From positions 1 through 10,296 of the forward strand of contig CAAFGE010000010.1 in the NCBI GenBank assembly GCA_900762355.1: 10,296 nucleotides of DNA, read 5' to 3'. The notes beneath the pieces are model-generated. The model was given only the letters and a program-made list of their open reading frames with translations. It was not told the DNA's origin and searched no databases. Both the position numbers and the translations under genes were made by a program. Below are positions 1 through 6,838 of this stretch, one piece after another; within the stretch, counting starts at the first letter, position 1, and every line of letters starts with the position of its first letter. Origin of the DNA: an uncultured Collinsella sp. (GTDB lineage: Bacteria > Actinomycetota > Coriobacteriia > Coriobacteriales > Coriobacteriaceae).

Positions 1-1
1 G

Positions 2-103
2 GCGCGGGGCATGGGCCACGGTCGGGCGCTCAAGGCCGTCGCGAGAAAGCGGCTCAGGGCGATATACGCCGTGATGCGCGACCGGGTGCCCTACCGGGAG
101 TAG
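2..103 (+). CDS. IS110-family transposase, C-terminal 33 residues (partial)
   Basis: The frame is open from the window edge to a TAG at 101-103. The tail is rich in Arg, Lys and Ala and ends with the pattern ALKAVARKRLRAIYAVMRDR followed by VPYRE. This matches the usual end of IS110/IS116/IS902 transposases: a basic helix with an AxxAVMRD-like stretch, then a short aromatic tail. The catalytic DEDD (RuvC-like) domain and the C-terminal domain with the catalytic serine would lie upstream, outside the window. No start codon is visible. The same tail is encoded on the opposite strand at the right edge. Confidence 0.7.
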   Translation, partial: ARGMGHGRALKAVARKRLRAIYAVMRDRVPYRE

Positions 104-139
104 CCCCGACGGTTGACAAAACTATAGGAACACCCAATG
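20..139 (+). repeat. Left arm of a 120-bp perfect inverted repeat
   Basis: Each base i pairs with position 10316 minus i. The match is perfect from 20 to 139 and fails at 140 (A here, G expected). It covers the transposase tail and the right end of the IS110 element. The partner is 10177-10296. Because the window ends at 10296, the true repeat is probably longer and the arms may be full-length IS copies. Confidence 0.97.
113..118 (+). promoter_or_regulatory. Outward-facing consensus -35 box in the IS110 right end
   Basis: A perfect TTGACA lies 10 bp after the transposase stop and 21 bp before the end of the conserved repeat, pointing out of the element. In known IS110 elements, excision to a circle joins right end to left end and creates a promoter across the junction, which drives bridge RNA. 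A -35 in this position fits that scheme. With a 17-bp spacer the -10 would start at 136, where the inserted copy has only AATGAC (3 of 6 consensus bases). The linear insertion is therefore probably a weak promoter for the kinase gene downstream. The promoter role is inferred. Confidence 0.5.
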
Positions 140-191
140 ACTGCCGGGCGGGAGCGTTTAGTGGTACAGCTGCCGACTGGGCAGGCTGAGC

Positions 192-200
192 TGGTATCCT
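192..200 (+). promoter_or_regulatory. Possible extended -10 promoter for the first kinase gene
   Basis: TGG followed by TATCCT has the extended -10 form (TGn plus 4 of 6 consensus bases). It lies 34 bp before the preferred GTG start, giving a leader of roughly 28 nt. No good -35 hexamer sits 16-18 bp upstream. The rest of 140-234 contains only G/C-rich short inverted repeats (for example CTGCC/GGCAG near 170-184) and no gene. Confidence 0.3.
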
Positions 201-234
201 TATGCGGTAATGTCTCGATTCGTTAGGTTTGCAT

Positions 235-3039
235 GTGAGAGCTTCCGCTGTCCTTCGTTCAGTTATATATCGCACCCTGGCCGTCGCGCTTGCCGCGCTC
301 GCCATACTGAGCACCATCATGCCCGCCCCCGCCTATGCCGCCAATACCGATCAGCAAGTCAAGACGGTCCGCGTCGGCTGGCTCGCCAGCAACGAGGGCT
401 TCCAGGACGGCACCCCCGGCGAGCGTCTCTCGGGATGGGGTTACGAGTACCTCCAGACCCTGTCGTACTACACGTCCGGCTGGCGGTACGAATACGTCTC
501 CGGCACCTTCACCGAGCTTATGGACATGCTCGAGGCAGGCGAGATCGACCTCATGCCCAACATCTCCTACTCCGAGGAACGTGCCCAAAAGCTGCTCTTT
601 TCCTCGAACCCTGAGGGCACCGAGCGCTACTACATCTACGCCAGGCCCGAGCGTGACGACCTTGCAAAGGGTGACCCTCAAGCACTCCAGGGTCTCACTA
701 TCGGTTGCAACCCCGGCGTCATGCAAACCTTCGTTGGCCAGCAATGGCTCGCCAGTGAAGGAATCGCCTGCACATACAAGGAGTATGACGGAGGATCCGA
801 TCTCTTTGACGCGCTCGCAAACGACGAAGTCGATGCCGTCATCATGAACGACACAATCTCGTCGCCCAGTGCCTCCCCCATGTTCTACATTGGTTCGAAC
901 GACTACTACTTTGCCGTTCCCAAAAGCCGCCCCGACCTGATGGACGACATCAATGCTGCCATGACGGCAATCGCCCGCGTCAACCCACGCTATATCGACG
1001 AAGTCAAATCTAGCTACTCAACTCAAAACAGCGGTTCATCATCGCTCAACAGCCCCGAACGTTCCTGGCTCAAAGCAAATGACAACACCATCACGCTCGG
1101 CTACATTACGGGCAAACTCCCCTACTGCAACGAGGACGAAGACGGCGAAATGGAAGGCTCGCTCGCATCGCTTGCGACGACGCTACACGATAAATTTGGC
1201 ATTACGGTCAAAACTGTCGCCTTTGATAGCTACAAGATGATGTCAAAGGCCCTGTCAAAGGGAAGCATAGACGTTGCGCTGCCGGTATACCGAGATTACT
1301 GGTTTGCCGAGCAAACAGGCGTTGTGCAGTCGATATCGTTGGGGACCATATCCCTCACCGCCATCCACACCGGCAGCAACCTGAACAAAGACCTTCAGAA
1401 CATCGCCTGTACCAAATCGTCGTTTGTCAACAAAAATGCACTTGAAAGTCTGTTCCCCACAGCAACCGTAACCGAATACCAATCCGACGATGAAGCGTTC
1501 GACGCCCTCAGGAGGGGAACGGCGCACTGCATCGTCGCTCCCAGTTCACGCGTAAAAACCATCGGTGACCGTTACGATCTCGAGGACTGCGAGACGACCG
1601 AGCTCCCTGACACCTGTGAGCTCTCGTGCTGGATTTCGCGCGGAAAACCCGAGCTGTTGGGAATCATCAACAAGGGCATCATCAATGCCGGAGAATCGCT
1701 CTCCGCAAGCAATTTCTCCTCCACGTCGTACACGGCCCAGGAATCCAGCACGCTTCAATTCCTTTATCGCAACCGCACCGCCATTGCAGCTACCCTCATC
1801 GGTATGTTGTCGGTCGGCATCGTCCTGCTCATCTGGGCGCTCGTGCGCGCTCGAACCGAGCGCAAAAAAGCCGACGCCGCCAACGCGGCCAAGACCGCGT
1901 TCCTCACGCGTATGAGCCACGACATCCGCACACCACTCAACGGCATTCTTGGTCTTATCGAAATTGAGGAACTCAAAGAGGGCGATATGCAGGTCGCCCG
2001 TGAGAGCCGCGCCAAGGCGCGCGTTGCCGCCAACCACCTGCTCTCGCTGATCAACGATATCCTCGAGATGGGCAAAATCGAAGACCGCAAGATGACCCTC
2101 GAGCACGAGTCGTTCAACCTCAAAGAGCTCTGTGACGACGCGCTGGTACTGTGCAGACTCCGCGCATCGGACCGCGGCGTCACGTTGCTCAACACCAGCG
2201 AGCCCTATGCCGTCGACCAGATCATGATCGGCAGCCCCACCCATATCCGCCGAATCATCATCAACCTGCTCGACAACAGCATCAAATACAACAAGCACGG
2301 TGGCACCGTCACCTTCTCTTCCACCGTCAAGCCGCTCGACAACGGGCGCGCACTCTTTTGCTTTACCGTCGAAGACACTGGCATCGGCATGACGCCCGAG
2401 TTTTTGAAGCATATTTACGAGCCGTTTGCCCAAGAGGGTGACGACGCCCGCAGCAAGTTCCAGGGAACCGGCATGGGCATGCCCATTGTCAAATCGCTCA
2501 TCGACATGATGGGTGGCACCATCGAGATCTCAAGCGAACTCGGCGTGGGCAGCACGTTCAATGTCCAGATTCCGCTCGATATCGACAAGAACCCTCAGGC
2601 CCACATAAAGCCAGTCGAGGCGACGCCCAACTGCTCGCTCGCCAACATGAACGTACTGCTCGCCGAAGACAACGAATTGAATGCCGAGATTGCCCAGGCG
2701 CTGCTAGAATCCGAGGGCGTCGTGGTCACCCGCGCCGCCAACGGCAACGAAGTCGTCGATCTGTACCTATCCCATCCCGCCGGCAGCTTCGATGCGATCC
2801 TGATGGACATTATGATGCCGGACATGGACGGCTACGAGGCAACCCGCGCGATTCGTCTGAGCGAGAAGGTCGATGCAGCCGATATCCCCATCATCGCGCT
2901 CACCGCCAATGCCTTTGCCGAGGACGCCCAGGCGGCACACGACGCCGGCATGAACGCCCATCTGTCCAAACCGCTCGACTTTAACAAGCTCAAAAACATA
3001 CTCGCCCGCATCAAGAAAAACGAATCCGTTTCGCTATAG
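235..3039 (+). CDS. BvgS-like hybrid sensor histidine kinase with two fused substrate-binding-protein sensor domains
   Basis: A 934-residue membrane hybrid kinase. A signal peptide (residues 1-35, ending AYA) leads to two tandem SBP_bac_3/Venus-flytrap-like domains (about 42-255 and 284-500), one TM helix (515-537), a short linker and HisKA with the phosphoacceptor His562 in RMSHDIRTPLNG. HATPase_c follows (N-box Asn681, Asp714 in DTGIGM, Gly744 in GTGMGM), then a receiver domain (acidic pair Glu811/Asp812, phosphoacceptor Asp858 in LMDIMMPDMDG, Thr890, Lys912). The layout resembles BvgS without the PAS and Hpt domains. All catalytic residues are present. Domain 1 keeps an SEER motif (Arg116) of the kind that binds ligand carboxylate; domain 2 lacks it. 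I chose GTG at 235 because AGG at 225-227 is 7 nt upstream. TTG at 229 would give 936 residues but leaves the Shine-Dalgarno almost touching the start. The next gene follows after 40 bp, so co-transcription is likely. Ligand unknown. Confidence 0.93.
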   Translation: MRASAVLRSVIYRTLAVALAALAILSTIMPAPAYAANTDQQVKTVRVGWLASNEGFQDGTPGERLSGWGYEYLQTLSYYTSGWRYEYVSGTFTELMDMLEAGEIDLMPNISYSEERAQKLLFSSNPEGTERYYIYARPERDDLAKGDPQALQGLTIGCNPGVMQTFVGQQWLASEGIACTYKEYDGGSDLFDALANDEVDAVIMNDTISSPSASPMFYIGSNDYYFAVPKSRPDLMDDINAAMTAIARVNPRYIDEVKSSYSTQNSGSSSLNSPERSWLKANDNTITLGYITGKLPYCNEDEDGEMEGSLASLATTLHDKFGITVKTVAFDSYKMMSKALSKGSIDVALPVYRDYWFAEQTGVVQSISLGTISLTAIHTGSNLNKDLQNIACTKSSFVNKNALESLFPTATVTEYQSDDEAFDALRRGTAHCIVAPSSRVKTIGDRYDLEDCETTELPDTCELSCWISRGKPELLGIINKGIINAGESLSASNFSSTSYTAQESSTLQFLYRNRTAIAATLIGMLSVGIVLLIWALVRARTERKKADAANAAKTAFLTRMSHDIRTPLNGILGLIEIEELKEGDMQVARESRAKARVAANHLLSLINDILEMGKIEDRKMTLEHESFNLKELCDDALVLCRLRASDRGVTLLNTSEPYAVDQIMIGSPTHIRRIIINLLDNSIKYNKHGGTVTFSSTVKPLDNGRALFCFTVEDTGIGMTPEFLKHIYEPFAQEGDDARSKFQGTGMGMPIVKSLIDMMGGTIEISSELGVGSTFNVQIPLDIDKNPQAHIKPVEATPNCSLANMNVLLAEDNELNAEIAQALLESEGVVVTRAANGNEVVDLYLSHPAGSFDAILMDIMMPDMDGYEATRAIRLSEKVDAADIPIIALTANAFAEDAQAAHDAGMNAHLSKPLDFNKLKNILARIKKNESVSL

Positions 3040-3079
3040 TTTTTGCAGCAACCACGCACGACCAGAAAGGAAGCCAACG

Positions 3080-3559
3080 ATGTTTAGGCCTCTACGCCGA
3101 AAGAAACGTGCCATTACCGACGAGGCGGCGCGCGAGCTGCTCGCTACCTGCAAGCGCGGTGTCTTTGCCGTCAACGGCGACGATGGTTACCCCTACGCCA
3201 TTCCCGTCAACTACTTCTTTGATGCCGAGCACGACAAGATTTACTTCCACGGCAGCAAGGTCGGCCACAAGGTCGACGCTCTCAAGCGTGACGACAAAGT
3301 CTGTTTTACCGTCTACGGCAACGACTGGTACAAGGACGACGATTGGGCGCCCTACGTGCAGAGCACCGTGGTCTTTGGCCGCTGCCGCCTGGCAAATGAC
3401 ACCCCCGCATTTATCGAGGACAAGGTCCGTGAGCTCGCGCTCAAGTACTACCCCACCGCCGAAGAGGTCGAGGAAGAAATCGCCAAGGACATCAAGGGCG
3501 TTCAGCTGTACGAAATTACGATTGAGCATCTCTGCGGCAAGCAGATTCACGAAAAGTAA
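3080..3559 (+). CDS. NimA-like pyridoxamine 5'-phosphate oxidase family protein (FMN-binding split barrel)
   Basis: A 159-residue soluble protein of the PNPOx-like split-barrel superfamily, in the COG3467/NimA type. An Arg/Lys-rich start (FRPLRRKKR) and a helix ending LLATCKRG precede the strand GYPYAIPVNY (36-45). The family pattern IYFHGSKVGHKVDALKRDDK follows at 54-73, with later strands around 95-104 and 139-150. Family members bind FMN or related flavins as dimers. Some (Nim) reduce 5-nitroimidazole drugs; most have no known substrate. A nitroreductase role here is only a possibility, and it is probably not the PdxH enzyme of vitamin B6 synthesis. The ATG has a strong AAGGAAG site about 6 nt upstream. 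It lies 40 bp after the kinase gene with no terminator between, so the two probably share a transcript, and it ends at a strong hairpin. Confidence 0.88.
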   Translation: MFRPLRRKKRAITDEAARELLATCKRGVFAVNGDDGYPYAIPVNYFFDAEHDKIYFHGSKVGHKVDALKRDDKVCFTVYGNDWYKDDDWAPYVQSTVVFGRCRLANDTPAFIEDKVRELALKYYPTAEEVEEEIAKDIKGVQLYEITIEHLCGKQIHEK

Positions 3560-3587
3560 ACCCCGAAGCAGGCTCTCGCAAATAGCA

Positions 3588-3627
3588 ATACGCCCCGGTC
3601 CCAACCGACGTTGGGACCGGGGCGTAT
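3588..3627. terminator. Strong bidirectional intrinsic terminator between convergent genes
   Basis: A perfect 18-bp stem (3588-3605 with 3610-3627) closes on a 4-nt loop (CGAC) and has a G/C-rich middle (CGCCCCGGTCCC). It sits 28 bp after the flavoprotein stop and 2 bp from the stop of the convergent kinase gene, so it can end both transcripts. The outer A/T pairs and CTTT on the plus side, and TATTGCTATTTG on the minus side, give short T-rich tracts in both directions. Confidence 0.88.
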
Positions 3628-3629
3628 CT

Positions 3630-5822
3630 TTACGATGCGTCTGCGGCGATGTGGGCAAGGGCTTCAACGAGCTCCTGTGAACTCACGGGCTTACTCAGGT
3701 GCGCGTTCATGCCCGCCTCGCGCGAGAGCCTGCGATCGTCCGCGAAAGCATTGGCGCTCACGGCGATGATCGGCGTGGTCGCGGCGTCCTCGCGATTGAG
3801 CGCTCGGATCTGGCGCGTGGCCTCGAGGCCATCGATGCCGGGCATCATGATATCCATGAGCACCACGTCGTACTCATACGGCGCGCTGGTGGCAAACGTC
3901 TCGACGGCAGTCACACCATCCTTGGCATGCGTCACGATGGCACCGGCACGATCGAGCGTAAACTGCGCGATCTCGGCATTCAGGTCGTTATCCTCGACCA
4001 GCAAGACGCGCAGGCCTTGGAGCGCATCGTCATCGCCCGCATCCACGCGAACGGCCTGGGGAATCTCGGAGCGCTTGCACTTCTTAAACGGCAGGCGAAT
4101 GGTAAAGGTCGTCCCCTGTCCCAAGGTGCTCGTAAAGCTCATGGTTCCGCCCATAAGCTCGACCAGCTGTTTGGCAATGGAGGCACCCAGGCCGGTTCCC
4201 GACGAAGCGCCTTCCACCTGCTGCTCCTCACGGCTAAACGGCTCATAGAGGTGCTGCTGGAACTCCTCGCTCATGCCGATGCCGTTATCGGCAATCGTAT
4301 ATTCATAGACGGGGACGCCGTCCACCGGTTCCACCTCGCGACACACCAGGCGAACGTAACCGCCTTGTCGGTTGTACTTAACGGCATTGCCGGCGATATT
4401 GACCAGCAAGCGCTTAAGGTGCGTCACGCTTACTCGGGCATAGGGATGGTCCAGAGCGTGCCGGTCGCAGATGATGGTTACCAAGCGCTCCTCTGCCTGG
4501 CGCTCCAGAATATCGCGCACCTCGTTATTGAGCGTCAGCAAATTAGTGGGCACGAGCTCCAAGTCGACCTGACCGCTCTCCAGGCGACTCATGTCGAGCG
4601 CCTCGTTGGCAAGGTCGAGCAGCAGCCCCGATGCCGTCCAGATCTTTGAGCGGCACTCGGTCTGCTTTTGCAGATCGCCTGCATGAGCGTCGCCCACCTC
4701 GACCATACCGCGGATGCCGTTAATGGGCGTACGCAGGTCGTGGCTCATACGGCGCAAAAACTCCGTCTTTGCGGAGTTGGCGGACGAGGCCTCACGCGCT
4801 GCCTTTGCCAGCTTGTCGCCGTAGTCGCGCTCCTGCTGCAGCAGATCCGTCAAGCGCCGGCGGTCGGCGCGGCGACGAACCAGCACAACAGCGGTTACGG
4901 CACCGCCGTAGAGCACCAACACGCAGGCAACAACGGCGGCGCCAGTCTCGAAGTAGCGCTGTGCCGGGGCATAGGTATACACGTAGAACTTTCGCGCTTT
5001 GCCATATGTGCCCAAAAACCACTCGCCGTCGACATTGACCAGTCGAACCTCGCCGGCCAGGCAGCGTTCCTTAATGCCGTCAACAATAAGGGCATCCGTC
5101 GAGGGCAACTCAAACACGCCCAATACGGTGGGCTCGACGGCATTGGTCGCAACAACCTTGCCGTCGTTTTCGATCACGATATCGCCGCTGTCGATGGTCT
5201 CGTAGCCATCGAGCAAGCTCTGCAGCTTGAGCGTATTGCTCGCAACCGCTTTGGCGCTCTGGTGCCTCACCGCGACAACGATACCGTCGCCATCCTGACG
5301 GGCGACGCAACCAATGTCCGCGACCGAATCATCCGCAAGCGTGATGCGAGCGCTATAGGACTTGAGCGGATAGCTCGCCACTTCCAGCACGGGCGCTTCT
5401 TTGAGATACGTTGCGAGTGACTCGTAGTTCACATCATCCGTCGAAGACTCTGCCACCAGGTTGCCCGACGCATCCATCACGATGAGCGCGCTCACGTTGA
5501 ACTGGTCAGTATATTGCTCCAGCGTGACACCATCCGCTGAGCCGTCGCGCTCCATATCGCGCGCCACCTCGCCGGCAATCTCCATAACGCGGATTAAGTT
5601 TTTTGTCGCATAGGCGCTGTTGAACGCATCATAGGAAAGGCTCTGCGTCGCCACGTAGTCGACGACGTCGGCAAAACGCTGCTCGGCCTGAGCGGTCGTG
5701 TAACCATAACTTGCCATGCCGGCTGCAACAGAAAGTGCTATCCCCAGCAGAGCGATAAGCGGCCACATCCATGCCGCACGATTACCCCGCTCCTCTGCAG
5801 CGTGATCAGGCATATCGATCAT
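3630..5822 (-). CDS. Hybrid sensor histidine kinase with extracytoplasmic Cache-like domain
   Basis: A 730-residue membrane hybrid kinase. TM1 (about 18-40) and TM2 (about 293-316) enclose an outer sensor region of about 250 residues. Two stretches there have the Cache/PAS pattern of a strand, then D/N-G, then a strand (SALIVMDASGNLVAES at 111-126 and DIVIENDGKVVATN at 214-227), suggesting a double Cache fold. Inside come a linker helix, HisKA with His361 (RMSHDLRTPING), HATPase_c (N-box Asn479, Asp512 in DNGIGM, Gly542 in GTGLGA) and a receiver with Glu610/Asp611, phosphoacceptor Asp657 (LMDIMMPGIDG), Ser689 and Lys711. It has no Hpt or DNA-binding domain. The ATG overlaps the TGA of the upstream lipoprotein gene as ATGA, with GGAGGGG 5 nt before the start, so translation is coupled. 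Its receiver resembles that of the first kinase (both contain GMNAHLSKP), which suggests paralogy. Confidence 0.93.
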   Translation of the reverse strand: MIDMPDHAAEERGNRAAWMWPLIALLGIALSVAAGMASYGYTTAQAEQRFADVVDYVATQSLSYDAFNSAYATKNLIRVMEIAGEVARDMERDGSADGVTLEQYTDQFNVSALIVMDASGNLVAESSTDDVNYESLATYLKEAPVLEVASYPLKSYSARITLADDSVADIGCVARQDGDGIVVAVRHQSAKAVASNTLKLQSLLDGYETIDSGDIVIENDGKVVATNAVEPTVLGVFELPSTDALIVDGIKERCLAGEVRLVNVDGEWFLGTYGKARKFYVYTYAPAQRYFETGAAVVACVLVLYGGAVTAVVLVRRRADRRRLTDLLQQERDYGDKLAKAAREASSANSAKTEFLRRMSHDLRTPINGIRGMVEVGDAHAGDLQKQTECRSKIWTASGLLLDLANEALDMSRLESGQVDLELVPTNLLTLNNEVRDILERQAEERLVTIICDRHALDHPYARVSVTHLKRLLVNIAGNAVKYNRQGGYVRLVCREVEPVDGVPVYEYTIADNGIGMSEEFQQHLYEPFSREEQQVEGASSGTGLGASIAKQLVELMGGTMSFTSTLGQGTTFTIRLPFKKCKRSEIPQAVRVDAGDDDALQGLRVLLVEDNDLNAEIAQFTLDRAGAIVTHAKDGVTAVETFATSAPYEYDVVLMDIMMPGIDGLEATRQIRALNREDAATTPIIAVSANAFADDRRLSREAGMNAHLSKPVSSQELVEALAHIAADAS

Positions 5823-6691
5823 GACAGCCCCTCCACGTTCAAGAATGGCGAAGGGTCATCAAAGTACTTGGATACGAGCCGCTCCATAGTGCCATCGGCG
5901 AGCATATCCCGGTATGCCTTGGTGAGCTTGACGTCGATGCCGCGCGTATCGTTAATATCGAAGGCGGTACCCAGACCAACCTCCAGCAGCGGTTCGTTTA
6001 GGATGCGATATGTCACGCCATAGTCTTTCTCGTAGGTGAGCAGCGACGACTCGTGCGTGGCAATAGCATCGACCAGGCCCTCGACGAGTGCCGGATTCAG
6101 ATAGGAACGGTCCGAGAAGCTGTACAGCTCCTTGATTTGCGGAACGTTTTCGTTCAGCCGATTGAGCAGGATTGACTCGGGCTTGGTGGTGGACTGTACC
6201 GCCACGACCTTGCCCTCAAGATCGGCAAGCGTATAGATGTCGCTCTCGGGATCGACCGCAACCACCTGGCGACTCGCAAGGTACGGGCCGGCCCAGCGAT
6301 ACTCGTCCTCGCGGCCCGTCATGCTAAAGCTGCCCATGACGCAGTCGAGCTCGCCGCTCGCCAGCATGTCTTTCTTCTTTTCCCAGTCAATGAGCTGGTA
6401 TTTTGGCTTGTAGCCAATGCGGGCCAGGGCTTCGGTCAGAATCTCGACATCCAGACCGACCGTCTCGCCGTATTCGTCGCTATACACAAACGGCGGGTAA
6501 AGGTCGCTGCCGACGTTGAGGGTCTTGAGGCCATCGTCATCGCCTTTTGCCTGCGAGGCCGTGCTTTTTGCCGAAGAGGCCGAGGCGCCGTTGCTCGACC
6601 CAGAGCAACCCGTTATTGCCACGCCAAATGCGCCCACCATCGCGAGCGCGAGTAATAACGTTATGGCAATCGAGCGGCGGGGTCTTTTCAT
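5819..6691 (-). CDS. Substrate-binding lipoprotein (SBP_bac_3 type), likely sensory partner of the adjacent kinase
   Basis: A 290-residue lipoprotein: basic n-region (MKRPRR), hydrophobic core and lipobox ITG|C with lipidated Cys29, then a Ser/Ala/Gly/Lys-rich tether to about residue 55. The binding fold follows: LNVGSDLYPPFVY at 58-70, a GLDVEILTEALARIGYK stretch, SMTGREDEY with Arg127 at the usual ligand-carboxylate position, a LADLEGKVVAVQ hinge strand and GLVDAIATH near 206-213. His213 stands where amino-acid-binding relatives usually have the Asp that grips the alpha-amine, so the ligand may not be a standard amino acid. ATG 6691 is preferred to 6763 because it gives a complete signal peptide and has AGGA about 6 nt upstream. 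No ABC permease or ATPase gene is adjacent. Instead the stop overlaps the kinase start, so a sensing role is inferred; uptake with a distant transporter remains possible. Confidence 0.9.
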   Translation of the reverse strand: MKRPRRSIAITLLLALAMVGAFGVAITGCSGSSNGASASSAKSTASQAKGDDDGLKTLNVGSDLYPPFVYSDEYGETVGLDVEILTEALARIGYKPKYQLIDWEKKKDMLASGELDCVMGSFSMTGREDEYRWAGPYLASRQVVAVDPESDIYTLADLEGKVVAVQSTTKPESILLNRLNENVPQIKELYSFSDRSYLNPALVEGLVDAIATHESSLLTYEKDYGVTYRILNEPLLEVGLGTAFDINDTRGIDVKLTKAYRDMLADGTMERLVSKYFDDPSPFLNVEGLS

Positions 6692-6731
6692 CGAGTTCCT
6701 GACAGTCCTGCGTGTTGGCGGCAATGGGCTA

Positions 6732-6740
6732 ATAATAGCA
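6732..6740 (-). promoter_or_regulatory. Candidate extended -10 promoter for the lipoprotein-kinase operon
   Basis: Read on the minus strand, TGC followed by TATTAT matches the extended -10 form, with 5 of 6 -10 bases. It lies 40 bp before the lipoprotein ATG, giving a predicted leader of roughly 34 nt. No good -35 hexamer occurs at 16-18 bp, which extended -10 promoters tolerate. It is downstream of the hairpin at 6787-6819, so the operon would start independently of the lyase gene. Confidence 0.42.
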
Positions 6741-6786
6741 GGTGGCATACGAGAACCGCCCAATGATTACGAACGCCTTACCATGT

Positions 6787-6819
6787 GGGGCCTTCTGGCC
6801 AATCTGACCAAAAGGCCCC
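6787..6819 (-). terminator. Hairpin after the MalY/PatB gene, probable terminator without a U-tract
   Basis: In minus-strand RNA this forms a 12-bp stem (GGGGCCUUUUGG with CCAGAAGGCCCC, one U-G wobble) around a 9-nt loop. In plus-strand RNA the wobble becomes a C-A mismatch, so the structure favours the minus transcript. It begins 20 bp after the lyase stop. The bases after it (ACATGG) are not U-rich, so termination may be partial or need a factor. Confidence 0.5.
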
Positions 6820-6838
6820 TATACACAGCGGACGTTTA

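Larger units (their letters stand above)
1..139 (+). mobile_element. IS110-family insertion sequence, right-end fragment (cut by window start)
   Basis: This is the 3' part of an IS110-type element: the end of a transposase gene (stop at 101-103) followed by 36 bp of non-coding right end. Positions 20-139 recur without a mismatch as the reverse complement at 10177-10296, and identity stops at 140, so the element ends at or slightly before 139. There is no obvious terminal inverted repeat inside this end, as expected for IS110 elements, which use an RNA-guided DEDD recombinase. The short right end suggests the IS110 rather than the IS1111 subgroup, in which case the bridge-RNA-bearing left end lies outside the window. 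The family call rests on the C-terminal protein tail only. Confidence 0.75.

Noticed and set aside
1546..2433. 295-codon open frame on the minus strand inside the first kinase gene
   Set aside because: It is antisense to conserved HisKA-HATPase coding sequence. Its translation has no recognisable domain and reflects high G+C codon use.
3699..4649. 316-codon plus-strand open frame within the second kinase gene
   Set aside because: It is antisense to HATPase and receiver motifs, with no ribosome binding site or domain signal.
6692..6763. Upstream start adding 24 residues to the binding lipoprotein
   Set aside because: It would bury the signal peptide behind a Pro-rich tail, and it overlaps the predicted promoter.
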